NCBI GenBank assembly: GCA_964605705.1
Contig: CAZSDW010000010.1
Coordinates: 1-64,000, forward strand
Origin: CAZSDW01 sp964605705
GTDB taxonomy: Bacteria; Fidelibacterota; UBA2242
Length of the DNA: 64,000 nt
Reading direction: 5' to 3'
Shown here: piece after piece, positions 8,841-17,475 of the stretch
How positions within the stretch are numbered: position 1 is the stretch's first letter
Layout of the letters: each line of letters begins with the position of its first letter
Position numbers and translations under genes: made by a program
The notes under the pieces: model-generated
What the model was told of the DNA's origin: nothing
The model's input: the letters and a program-made list of their open reading frames with translations, nothing else
Database searches by the model: none

Positions 8841-11800
8841 ATGAAAAAATCGCTAACCATTTTAATCCTTTGGTTTGTTTTGATAACAAACATGAATGCC
8901 ACGGTCTGGCTGGAAGGAAAATGTCGTCTGGTCGGTCAGACAGATAATTCCGGAACCGTCGTTGTTTTCAAAGCCGCCTCGCCAACGGCAAAAACGGATT
9001 CCGTCTATACCAATATCCAGGGAGTGTACCAGATTTTAATTACGTCGGGAATCTATAACGTATCTTATTCCCATAAAGGCTATTTCTCTGCCCAGGTTTC
9101 CGCAGTTAATTGTTTCGGACCGCTGGAACTGGCAGAGCAAAATCTGATTATAAAGGTCGGGATTCCAATATCCGGCGCTTTAAACGGAACGCTTTCCGGT
9201 CCGGCTTATCTGGTAGAAGGAGACATCCGTGTCGAACCTGATAATGTTTTGACCATCATGCCAGGAACAACTTTCTATTTTGACGGTGATTATTCTTTCA
9301 CGATCAATGGCGGGCTAACCGCATCAGGCACCAAATCCGACAGCATCTATTTTATGCCCAGTCCCAGAGCAGCATCCTGGCGCGGAATCTGGCTGGGTGA
9401 TTATAGCACACTGAGAACAACACGTTTGGAATATTGTCATTTTGAAGGCAGTAACGTCAGCGCCATTAACACAAACTTCTTTATGCGGGACGGATCCATG
9501 TATTGTGTTATAAAAAATTGCACAATCACAAATAATGCCGGGAATGGGATTAGCTCATGGAACAACCTCCTCAGGAGTGATCTCCTGTTTATTGTCAGTT
9601 GCCGGATTACCAATAACGGAGGAAGTGGTATTGATATTCAGGGAGGCGCTACGATAATAGATTGTTGCATCATGAATAATCGCGCTGCCGGGATTACAAA
9701 ACAGATGGGTGCTATTGACATCCAAAATTGCGTTGTCACTCACAACTCCGACGGGACTGGCGCTTCATACGGGATTTTTCTTTCCAGTGACGGCACTTAT
9801 ATAAACAGGATCAAGAATTGCGTTATCACAGATAGTCCAACCGGTGTCTTTTTAAACACTAATAATAGCGGCTCCACTTTTACAGTAGTCAATAATATTA
9901 TCAGCGGAAGCAATACAGGCATTGGCTTCAGTCTCGGTAGTGAGGCAATTACATCGGTTACCAGTTGTGATTTTTATGGAAACGTTCAGAATTTACAGGG
10001 TTCTGTGCCAGCCTATCTGGGTGAAAAAATAGTTACCAACGCCAATGGTGATTCCTGTGATGCCTTTTTGAACATTTTTAAAAATCCCTTATTTGTTGAT
10101 GCCGGAATTTATGATTTCCACTTGCAGGAGAACTCGCCCTGTATCAATGCCGGTGATCCGAGCAGTCCCCTGGACCCTGACTGTACGATTGCTGATATCG
10201 GCGCCTTTTATTTTAATACCGGCCCCAAACCGATGATTGCCGTTTCGTCTCAGAATATCTACTTCAGTGATACCTATCTCGACAGCAGCAAAACCATGCC
10301 GTTGACCATCCAGAACAATGGCAATGTCAATCTGGTTCTTTATAATATTGTTGTAAGTCTATCCGCTTTCCAGTCAGACTGGAATCCGGCTGACACCCTG
10401 ATTGCGCCCGGGTCATCAATGGATATTAATCTCATCTTTACACCGCATACTTTTGATACTCACAAAGGGACTATAACCATCAGCAGCAACGACCGCACCG
10501 TATCGGTCGGATTATCCGGTGCCTGTGTTCCCAAAGGCGTCAATTACACGACATCCCTCATTGTCGCCGGCGGCGGTACCGATGCATCCAACTGGAACTA
10601 TTTTATCAATAATACCAGCCCGTCGGCTAATGACGCCTTCAGTAAACTGGCCTATGGCCGATACTATACCGGCACCCGGCTGTATTATATGAACCCCGTC
10701 GGCTGGCAGGATTTGAATGGCGACGGTGTGGATGACGGAATCATCGATTCTGATAATATGACACTGCAAACCGTCAAGAGCGCCATTTCGAGTCTGATCG
10801 ATGACCCGAACAGCGGTTATCCCAATGTCATTTCCTTCTCTGGTCACGGCCATGTGGGCGAACTGGATGTCAACGGCAATGCCGGCGACAATATCAGTTC
10901 AGACTCGCTCGCCCTCTGGCTTGAGCAGGCCAACCTGGATCATATCTCGCCCTTAGTTGTAGTTATGGAAGCCTGTTTTTCGGGCAGCTTTATCCCGGTT
11001 CTCACCGGTGAAAACCGGGTCATTATCAGCGCCTGCCGGGCGGATCAGTTCGCCGACTATCTTGCTGGAGAATGTTTTTCCACCAATTTCTGGGAAGAGA
11101 TATGGTACGGCAACAATGTCTGGGATGCCTTCTATTTCGCTTATCAGCGAGCGCAGGTCTATCTGAATGGACAGGAACCGCTGCTGGACGCTGACGGCAA
11201 CGGCATTCCCAACGAAGCATCGGACCAGGCAATTGCCAAGAATATTTATCTCGGTGGACAGATTATGCACGGTGCGCTGCTGCCGGAAATCAAGGAATAT
11301 CCCGAACAGGTTACCATGGTATCGGGACAGGTGCCGGTAACCGTCAAATGTAACGGGACTATGGACCGGGTCTGGTTTCGCATTTTCCCCAAAGACTATA
11401 CCGGAACGCCGCCGGTCAATGAATTGCCGGTTGTTACCATGAATCATACCGGTAACTTTTACTATACCGGAACCTACAGCAACGCCGGTTTCCTCCAGAT
11501 TGGTCAAGAGTATATCATTCGGATTGAAGCTCTGGACGATGTTTACAACCACGCGATTCCCAAGATTGTTCCGTTGAAAACACAGGCTTCCGGAGTGAAA
11601 CAAAAGGAGATACTGCCGCTGACATTCAGCCTGTCTCAGAATTATCCTAATCCATTCAATCCGACAACGACCATTCGGTACGAAATCCCGAAAGCGGCAA
11701 ATGTGACGCTGACGATTTATAATATGGCGGGTCAGGTTGTCGAACAACTGGTGAATCAGAAACAGAAACCGGGAGCGTATTCGGTCAGTTGGGATGCCAT

Positions 11801-11882
11801 AAACGTCAGTACGGGCGTTTACTTCTACCAGATTACGGCAGATGGATTTCAGCAGGTGAAAAAATGTTTATTCATTAAATAA
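8841..11882 (+). CDS. Secreted beta-helix protein with caspase-like (C13/C25-type) cysteine protease domain and T9SS sorting domain
   Basis: A signal peptide (residues 1-20) is followed by a carboxypeptidase-regulatory-like beta domain (22-90) and a right-handed beta-helix (about 110-450). An ASH/HYDIN-like Ig domain (about 463-560) comes next, with the usual P-L-TIQNNGN and FTP...G.ITI pattern. Residues about 567-810 resemble a clan CD cysteine protease: SFSGHGH gives a candidate catalytic His669, and VVMEACFSGSF gives Cys712, the spacing seen in caspase, legumain and gingipain relatives. The final domain (about 927-1013) holds NYPNPFNPTT and a KKCLFIK end, the type IX sorting signal. The specificity and whether the helix acts as adhesin or substrate-binding part are unknown. 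It lies downstream of two other T9SS cargo genes but has its own terminator. Confidence 0.85.
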   Translation: MKKSLTILILWFVLITNMNATVWLEGKCRLVGQTDNSGTVVVFKAASPTAKTDSVYTNIQGVYQILITSGIYNVSYSHKGYFSAQVSAVNCFGPLELAEQNLIIKVGIPISGALNGTLSGPAYLVEGDIRVEPDNVLTIMPGTTFYFDGDYSFTINGGLTASGTKSDSIYFMPSPRAASWRGIWLGDYSTLRTTRLEYCHFEGSNVSAINTNFFMRDGSMYCVIKNCTITNNAGNGISSWNNLLRSDLLFIVSCRITNNGGSGIDIQGGATIIDCCIMNNRAAGITKQMGAIDIQNCVVTHNSDGTGASYGIFLSSDGTYINRIKNCVITDSPTGVFLNTNNSGSTFTVVNNIISGSNTGIGFSLGSEAITSVTSCDFYGNVQNLQGSVPAYLGEKIVTNANGDSCDAFLNIFKNPLFVDAGIYDFHLQENSPCINAGDPSSPLDPDCTIADIGAFYFNTGPKPMIAVSSQNIYFSDTYLDSSKTMPLTIQNNGNVNLVLYNIVVSLSAFQSDWNPADTLIAPGSSMDINLIFTPHTFDTHKGTITISSNDRTVSVGLSGACVPKGVNYTTSLIVAGGGTDASNWNYFINNTSPSANDAFSKLAYGRYYTGTRLYYMNPVGWQDLNGDGVDDGIIDSDNMTLQTVKSAISSLIDDPNSGYPNVISFSGHGHVGELDVNGNAGDNISSDSLALWLEQANLDHISPLVVVMEACFSGSFIPVLTGENRVIISACRADQFADYLAGECFSTNFWEEIWYGNNVWDAFYFAYQRAQVYLNGQEPLLDADGNGIPNEASDQAIAKNIYLGGQIMHGALLPEIKEYPEQVTMVSGQVPVTVKCNGTMDRVWFRIFPKDYTGTPPVNELPVVTMNHTGNFYYTGTYSNAGFLQIGQEYIIRIEALDDVYNHAIPKIVPLKTQASGVKQKEILPLTFSLSQNYPNPFNPTTTIRYEIPKAANVTLTIYNMAGQVVEQLVNQKQKPGAYSVSWDAINVSTGVYFYQITADGFQQVKKCLFIK

Positions 11883-11900
11883 CCAAAAACGACATGACAC

Positions 11901-11934
11901 AAGAAGCCTGATCAGATTGGTCAGGCTTCTTGTA
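11901..11934 (+). terminator. Intrinsic terminator after the protease gene
   Basis: An 11-bp perfect stem (AAGAAGCCTGA / TCAGGCTTCTT) encloses a 9-nt loop, 18 bp past the stop. It is followed by TGTATTTG, a weak U tract. Confidence 0.7.
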
Positions 11935-12090
11935 TTTGAAAAACATTGAAGTCTTCATCTTCCCCTAATAATTTTAATCAGATTCCCCTGTAAGCCGGCT
12001 CGTGTTTCGATCCACAATAAAGTTTGACTTTTTCACTCTGGCACTTTATTATATTTTCAGCAGGTGCCTGACATATCCGGCACTGTCTGA

Positions 12091-12702
12091 TTGGTCGAAG
12101 AGGATTATTCCCTGGAAAAACTCGAAAAAAGAGAGATTAAAACTGCCGCCCGGGTGTTTGTCCGGGCAATGAATACCGATCCTTTGCTTGGATACTTTTT
12201 CCCTGATCACAAAATCCGTTTTCAAAAGTTAATGCTTTTATATACATATATCCTGAAAATTCAGTTTGACAATGTGTCTAAAACCTCCCCAAAAATCGAG
12301 GGATTGATTATATGGGAAAAACCCTTTGAGCACCATTCTTCGATCAGCATTAAGAATATTGTACTGGGACTGAATCTTGTCTTTAAACTTGGATTCGGTT
12401 CCCTGATTAAAATGGTGAAATATTATACCTGGGCAGTCAAAATCAGGAATAGATATATAGATGACCCTTACTGGTATCTCGATGTTATTGTTGTCGATCC
12501 ACTGTATCAGGGCAGGGGATTTGCGAGTACCTTGATCAGACCGATCCTGGAAATCGCCGGTAAGAAAAAGGAGAAAATCTACCTGGAAACTCAGAATAAA
12601 GACAATATTACTATTTATCAAAAATACGGATTCAGATTAGTTCAACGATTTGTCATTTCGGGTACCAACCTTGATCATTTCGTTATGATAAAAGAATTAT
12701 AA
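12091..12702 (+). CDS. GNAT-family N-acetyltransferase
   Basis: Residues about 130-175 carry the GNAT acetyl-CoA site: a LDVIVVDP strand followed by YQGRGFASTLI, the (Q/R)xxGx(G/A) motif, then a helix. A YQKYGFR segment near 174 matches the conserved C-terminal motif B. The frame is closed by TGA directly before codon 1, a TTG. The next alternative is ATG at residue 28, which would remove part of the first helix, so TTG is preferred although no clear ribosome-binding site is seen. The acceptor substrate cannot be predicted. It stands alone between the secreted-protein block and the rhamnose operon. Confidence 0.75.
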   Translation: MVEEDYSLEKLEKREIKTAARVFVRAMNTDPLLGYFFPDHKIRFQKLMLLYTYILKIQFDNVSKTSPKIEGLIIWEKPFEHHSSISIKNIVLGLNLVFKLGFGSLIKMVKYYTWAVKIRNRYIDDPYWYLDVIVVDPLYQGRGFASTLIRPILEIAGKKKEKIYLETQNKDNITIYQKYGFRLVQRFVISGTNLDHFVMIKEL

Positions 12703-12760
12703 ATCTTACTGAAATGGTAGGCTTCCCATCTTTAAAAATCCACAATCATTTTTAAAACAG

Positions 12761-12787
12761 TTGAACCTGTGAAAATTATTCTATAAT
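12761..12787 (+). promoter_or_regulatory. Candidate promoter of the rhamnose operon
   Basis: TTGAAC (12761-12766) and TATAAT (12782-12787) are separated by 15 bp, 49 bp before the rhaB start. The spacer is shorter than usual for sigma-70. The left part is a quasi-palindrome (ACAG-TTGAAC-CTGT) that could be a repressor site; no regulator gene lies in the operon. Confidence 0.35.
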
Positions 12788-12836
12788 ATCACGCATTGAA
12801 AAGACTGTATCTTCAGTATCATAGTGAGGGATTGTT

Positions 12837-14300
12837 TTGAAAAAACTGTTAGCAATTGATATTGGTGCTGAGAGCGGCAGGGCGATTCTGGGAATACTGG
12901 ATCATGGGACAATCAATTTAAAGGAAATCCACCGCTTCCCTAATGGTCCCCTCAATGTTTTGGGTAGTCTGCACTGGAATATCTACCAATTGTATCGGGA
13001 AATTATCAAAGCATTAGCAATCTGCGTCGAAACAGAAAAAATCCAACCCGATGCGATTGGTATCGATACCTGGGGCGTCGATTATGCACTTCTGAATCGG
13101 GATGGAAATTTCATCGGCTTGCCCTACGCCTATCGTGACAGCCGTACCGATCAGGCAATTGAGGAGTTTTCTCAACTTTTTTCAAAGCATAAAATCTATC
13201 AGCTGACCGGAATTCAGTTCCTGCAATTCAATACCCTGTTTCAACTCTATGCCGAAAGGAAAAATTCCGATACTATTTTTAATCAGGCTACTGATCTGTT
13301 GTTTATGCCGGACATTTTTAATTATTTGCTGACCGGCGTGAAAACATCGGAGTTTTCCTTTGCCACCACTTCCCAACTATATAATCCCGAGAAAAATGAT
13401 TGGGACGATGAATTGTTTTCCGCGCTGGGTATTTCCGGAGTCATCATGCAGGAAATTGTTCAGCCCGGCACCATTATCGGCTACGTCCATGATAATATTC
13501 AGAAACAGACCGATATCAATGAAATTCCCGTCGTAGCGGTAGCGTCTCACGATACCGGGTCAGCCATCGCGGCAATCCCTGCAGCCGGGGAAGATTGGGC
13601 ATATATCAGTTCCGGGACCTGGTCGCTGATGGGAATCGAAAGCAAAAAACCAATTATCAGTGAAAAATCGTATCAGTATAATTTTACCAATGAGGGCGGC
13701 GTTGACCATACTTTCAGGGTACTGAAAAACATCATGGGACTGTGGCTCCTGCAGCAATGCAAAAAAGCCTGGCAAAAGGAAAAAGATTTTTCCTATGATG
13801 AACTTGTGGCGCTGGCAGCACAAGCACCCCAATTAATCACTTTCGTCGATCCCGATGATCCTGCTTTTTTCAATCCTGAAGATATGCCGACCGCGATGCT
13901 GGATTATTGCAAAAAAACCAGCCAGAATACGCCGGAAAAATACGGTGAGTTTGTCCGGATTATTCTCCAGTCGCTGGCATTGAAATATCGCTATGTTCTG
14001 GATCAGCTCCGGGAAATCTCAGCAACACCAATCAAGCGACTTTATATTACCGGCGGTGGTATTCAGAACAGACTTCTGAATCAGTCTATCGCGAATGCCA
14101 CAGGGATTGAGACAATTATCGCATTAGCCGAAGGAACCGCAGTCGGCAATATCATGGTGCAGGCAATGGCACTGGGAGAAGTTCAATCGCTGGCGGAAAT
14201 CCGGCAGGTTATCAACCATTCTATCGAAACTCAAGTCTATTACCCACAACAGGTAAACGAATGGGATCAGGCTTATCATAATTTTTTAAAGTTAATTTGA
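12837..14300 (+). CDS. rhaB: Rhamnulokinase
   Basis: This FGGY-family sugar kinase phosphorylates L-rhamnulose to L-rhamnulose 1-phosphate with ATP in the cytoplasm. The N-terminal phosphate-binding strand (LAIDIGAESGRAILG), the IGIDTWGVDYALL motif near residue 80, VASHDTGSA near 235 and the GGGIQNRLLNQ nucleotide-binding motif near 405 are all present. At 487 residues it has the length of E. coli RhaB. Translation starts at TTG with GAGG about 8 nt upstream. It is first in a four-gene operon with gaps of only 9-11 bp. The genes that follow (isomerase, transporter, aldolase) fix its substrate as rhamnulose rather than another FGGY sugar. Confidence 0.93.
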   Translation: MKKLLAIDIGAESGRAILGILDHGTINLKEIHRFPNGPLNVLGSLHWNIYQLYREIIKALAICVETEKIQPDAIGIDTWGVDYALLNRDGNFIGLPYAYRDSRTDQAIEEFSQLFSKHKIYQLTGIQFLQFNTLFQLYAERKNSDTIFNQATDLLFMPDIFNYLLTGVKTSEFSFATTSQLYNPEKNDWDDELFSALGISGVIMQEIVQPGTIIGYVHDNIQKQTDINEIPVVAVASHDTGSAIAAIPAAGEDWAYISSGTWSLMGIESKKPIISEKSYQYNFTNEGGVDHTFRVLKNIMGLWLLQQCKKAWQKEKDFSYDELVALAAQAPQLITFVDPDDPAFFNPEDMPTAMLDYCKKTSQNTPEKYGEFVRIILQSLALKYRYVLDQLREISATPIKRLYITGGGIQNRLLNQSIANATGIETIIALAEGTAVGNIMVQAMALGEVQSLAEIRQVINHSIETQVYYPQQVNEWDQAYHNFLKLI

Positions 14301-14309
14301 GGACTCAAC

Positions 14310-15572
14310 ATGAAAAATATTGAAAAATCCTATGAAATGGCTAAAGAACAATATGCAGACCTGGGAATTGACACCGATGCCGTTTTAAAGCGACTCGGAC
14401 AAACGCCCATCTCTCTGCACTGCTGGCAGGTCGATGACGTCGGTGGATTTGAACATGAAGGCGCTACCCTGGCAGGCGGCGGCATTCAGGCTACCGGCAA
14501 TTTCCCGGGCAAAGCGCGCAATATCGCTGAAGCCCGCCAGGACCTCGAAAAAGCCTATTCACTGATTCCCGGTAATCACCGTCTGAACCTGCACTCCCTG
14601 TACGGCGATTTTCAGGGAAAATATCCGGGACGGGATAAAATCGAACCAAAACATTTTCAATCCTGGGTGGATTGGGCAAAAGCAAATAATCTTGGTATCG
14701 ATTTCAATTCCTCATTCTTTTCACATCCGAAAGCAGAAGATGGCTTTACCCTCGCCCACCGTGAAAAATCCATCCGGGATTTCTGGATTGAACATGGAAA
14801 ACGCTGCCGGGAAATCAGTCACTTTATCGGTAAAGAATTGGGGAGTCGCTGTGTTCACAATATCTGGATTCCCGATGGGTCAAAGGATATAACCGTCAAC
14901 CGGTATTATCACCGCGCATTGCTGGTCGAATCTCTGGATGAAGTCCGGAAAGAAAAATTTGATCCGAAAACCATGTGTGATTCCGTCGAGTGTAAACTGT
15001 TTGGCATCGGCAGTGAAGCATATGTGGTCGGTTCCCATGAATTTTACCTGGCTTATGCCGTGAAAACCGGAACGATGCTCTGTATTGATATCGGGCATTT
15101 TCACCCCACGGAATCCTGTGCCGATAAAATCTCGTCTATCTTCCAATTTGTCGATGAACTCCTGCTGCATGTGACCCGAGGTGTCCGCTGGGACAGCGAT
15201 CATGTGGTTATTCTGAACGATCCGATTCGGGAGCTGATGCAGGAGCTTGTCTGGGCTGACAAACTGAAAAACGTCTGTATCGGACTGGATTTCTTTGATG
15301 CCAGCATCAACCGCATCGGCGCCTACGTGGTCGGAACCCGCGCTACTCAGCAGGGACTGTTGCTGGCAATGCTGGATCCTATTCAAAAACTGCGTGAATA
15401 TGAAAGTAAGGGACAACTGTTCGAGCGGCTGGCGTTGCTGGAAGTCACCAAGAGCAAACCTTTTGGCGCAGCCTGGGATTATTTCTGTTTTACGAATGAC
15501 GTCCCGGTTGGCGAAGATTTTATCACGGAAATACAAACATACGAGAATACTGTTTTAAATAACCGTTCATAG
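14310..15572 (+). CDS. rhaI: L-rhamnose isomerase (RhaI type)
   Basis: It converts L-rhamnose to L-rhamnulose, the first step of the pathway. The 420-residue protein has the rhamnose isomerase pattern: LHCWQVDDVGGFE near residue 32, LNLHSLYGDF near 95, and metal-site segments DIGHFHPTESCADKI (near 259) and WDSDHVVILND (near 291). It belongs by feel to the shorter RhaI/Bacillus-type group, but that subgroup call is tentative. TTGAGGA lies just before the ATG. It is second in the operon, 9 bp after rhaB and 11 bp before rhaT. Confidence 0.93.
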   Translation: MKNIEKSYEMAKEQYADLGIDTDAVLKRLGQTPISLHCWQVDDVGGFEHEGATLAGGGIQATGNFPGKARNIAEARQDLEKAYSLIPGNHRLNLHSLYGDFQGKYPGRDKIEPKHFQSWVDWAKANNLGIDFNSSFFSHPKAEDGFTLAHREKSIRDFWIEHGKRCREISHFIGKELGSRCVHNIWIPDGSKDITVNRYYHRALLVESLDEVRKEKFDPKTMCDSVECKLFGIGSEAYVVGSHEFYLAYAVKTGTMLCIDIGHFHPTESCADKISSIFQFVDELLLHVTRGVRWDSDHVVILNDPIRELMQELVWADKLKNVCIGLDFFDASINRIGAYVVGTRATQQGLLLAMLDPIQKLREYESKGQLFERLALLEVTKSKPFGAAWDYFCFTNDVPVGEDFITEIQTYENTVLNNRS

Positions 15573-15583
15573 AGAGGCAGAAT

Positions 15584-16621
15584 ATGAATGCATTTATCGG
15601 AGTTCTGTTAATTTTGACCGGGGGTTTTGCCTCGGGCAGTTTTTATCTTCCCTACACGAAAGTCAAAGAGTGGGCTTGGGAAACATACTGGTTGTTCGGC
15701 GGACTGTTTTCCTGGCTGATCGTACCGTTTCTGGCGGCTTTTCTAACGGTGCCCGGTTTTCTGCATCTCTACAGCCAGCTGGATACAATTGACCTGATAT
15801 TGCCAATGGTATTCGGTTTACTCTGGGGCGTTGGTGGTCTGACTTTCGGATTGGCGATGCGTTACCTGGGAATGTCACTGGGCATGGCAATTGCCCTCGG
15901 ACTGACCGCCGCGTTCGGAACATTGATCCCACCCATTTTTCAGGGACAATTTCTGAACCTGTTTACACAGACGGCTGGGATTATAACCTTCCTCGGCGTG
16001 ATCCTTTGTCTGGTTGGAATCAGCATCACCGGAAAAGCGGGCATGCTGAAGGACAGTGAATTGAGCGACACTGAAAAACAGGAAAATATCAAAGAATTCA
16101 ATTTTAAAAAAGGCATCCTGGTAGCGCTGATTGCCGGTCTGATGAGCGCCTGTTTTGCCTTTGGCATCGCGGCTGGAAAACCCTTAGCCCAGCTCGCCAT
16201 TGCAAGCGGTGCTAAAAGTCTGCACCAGAATAATCCGACGTTTGTCCTGATTCTGATCGGTGGATTCCTGACCAATGCGTTCTGGTGTGTCCGATTATTA
16301 CTCAAAAATAAATCCTACCCGGATTATTCAGACGGGACCAAACCATTGGGAAAAAACTATATTCTCTCCGCCGTCGCCGGGACGATCTGGTTCACCCAGT
16401 TTTTTTTCTATGGAATGGGTGAAAGCCAGATGGGCAAATACGGTTTTGCATCCTGGAGTATTCTGATGGCGTCGTCGATCGTTTTCAGCAACATGTGGGG
16501 ACTCATCAATAAAGAATGGAAGAGCGCCAGCCGGAAAACCATCTCCGTACTTATCGCCGGAATTCTGGTTCTGATTCTTTCCACATTTATCATCGGTTAC
16601 GGCAGTTATATGCAGAAATAG
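15584..16621 (+). CDS. rhaT: L-rhamnose/proton symporter
   Basis: This inner-membrane protein imports L-rhamnose with H+. It has ten predicted membrane helices in 345 residues, essentially the length of E. coli RhaT (344). The N-terminal GGFASGSFYLPYTKVKEWAWE motif region, the LLWGVGGLTFGLAMRYLGMSLGMA segment and an LIAGLMSACFAFGI helix are typical of the family. AGAGAGGCAG precedes the ATG. It sits between isomerase and aldolase genes, which supports rhamnose as the substrate. Confidence 0.93.
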   Translation: MNAFIGVLLILTGGFASGSFYLPYTKVKEWAWETYWLFGGLFSWLIVPFLAAFLTVPGFLHLYSQLDTIDLILPMVFGLLWGVGGLTFGLAMRYLGMSLGMAIALGLTAAFGTLIPPIFQGQFLNLFTQTAGIITFLGVILCLVGISITGKAGMLKDSELSDTEKQENIKEFNFKKGILVALIAGLMSACFAFGIAAGKPLAQLAIASGAKSLHQNNPTFVLILIGGFLTNAFWCVRLLLKNKSYPDYSDGTKPLGKNYILSAVAGTIWFTQFFFYGMGESQMGKYGFASWSILMASSIVFSNMWGLINKEWKSASRKTISVLIAGILVLILSTFIIGYGSYMQK

Positions 16622-16631
16622 GGCAACAAAA

Positions 16632-17453
16632 ATGAATAAGCTTTTTAAAAATGACTTAGTCGATATTCTTAATCAATTATCGGAGATCGCTGGTTTAATT
16701 TATCAGCGAGGCTGGGCGGAGAGCTCCGCTGGCAATATTTCCATAAATGTATCCGAATTCCTGAAAAATACAGACATAGCATCACTGAAAGGAAAATTAA
16801 AAACAATCCGGTTTAACTCCACTTATCCGGCATTGAGTAACCAATGGTTTTTAGTGACATTATCCGGCTCCAAAGCCCGGAACATTGCCAAAAATCCGGT
16901 CCCGAATATTGCACTGATTGCCATCTCCGATGATGCTAAGACATGCAGCTGTTTTATAGAAGAGTCCGTTAATGTTCAGGAAAAAAATCCGACATCGGAG
17001 TTGCCAACCCATTTAGCCATCCATCACTTGCTGGCTCGAAAAAAACAACCGATTAATGTCATTATCCATGCCCATGTTACCGAACTGATCGCCCTGTCCC
17101 ACAATCCGGCTTTCAGGAATGCCGATGGAATTAACAAAATGCTCTGGAGTGTCCATCCTGAGGTGAAAGTATTCATTCCGAAAGGACTGGGCTTTGTGCC
17201 TTATACTCTGCCAGGTTCAGAGGATATTGCCCGAAAAACAATCGGGATCATTGAAAAACATGACATTGTGATCTGGGAAAAACATGGCGTATTCGCCGTG
17301 GGTGATTCGCTGGAAAATACATTCGATACCATCGATATCGCCAACAAAGCCGCAAAAATCTATTTTCTCTGTGCGCAGGCAGGGTACGAACCGGAAGGAT
17401 TAACGGAATCCCAGATCAGGCAGCTGGCTGATTTCTTCAATGTACCTTATTAA
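16632..17453 (+). CDS. rhaD: Rhamnulose-1-phosphate aldolase
   Basis: A class II (Zn2+) aldolase that splits L-rhamnulose 1-phosphate into dihydroxyacetone phosphate and L-lactaldehyde. The catalytic Glu lies in NPTSELPTHLAIH. The first zinc pair is in IIHAHVTEL and the third His in WEKHGVFAVG, all in the family order. Its 273 residues match E. coli RhaD. It is last in the operon. No lactaldehyde reductase or dehydrogenase gene follows, so lactaldehyde disposal must be encoded elsewhere. The convergent xylanase gene ends 22 bp away with no clear terminator between them. Confidence 0.93.
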   Translation: MNKLFKNDLVDILNQLSEIAGLIYQRGWAESSAGNISINVSEFLKNTDIASLKGKLKTIRFNSTYPALSNQWFLVTLSGSKARNIAKNPVPNIALIAISDDAKTCSCFIEESVNVQEKNPTSELPTHLAIHHLLARKKQPINVIIHAHVTELIALSHNPAFRNADGINKMLWSVHPEVKVFIPKGLGFVPYTLPGSEDIARKTIGIIEKHDIVIWEKHGVFAVGDSLENTFDTIDIANKAAKIYFLCAQAGYEPEGLTESQIRQLADFFNVPY

Positions 17454-17475
17454 CAGAAGTTGAAATTTTATTGTC

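Noticed and set aside
10953..11747. 264-codon minus-strand open frame
   Set aside because: It lies wholly inside the protease gene on the other strand and shows no family resemblance.
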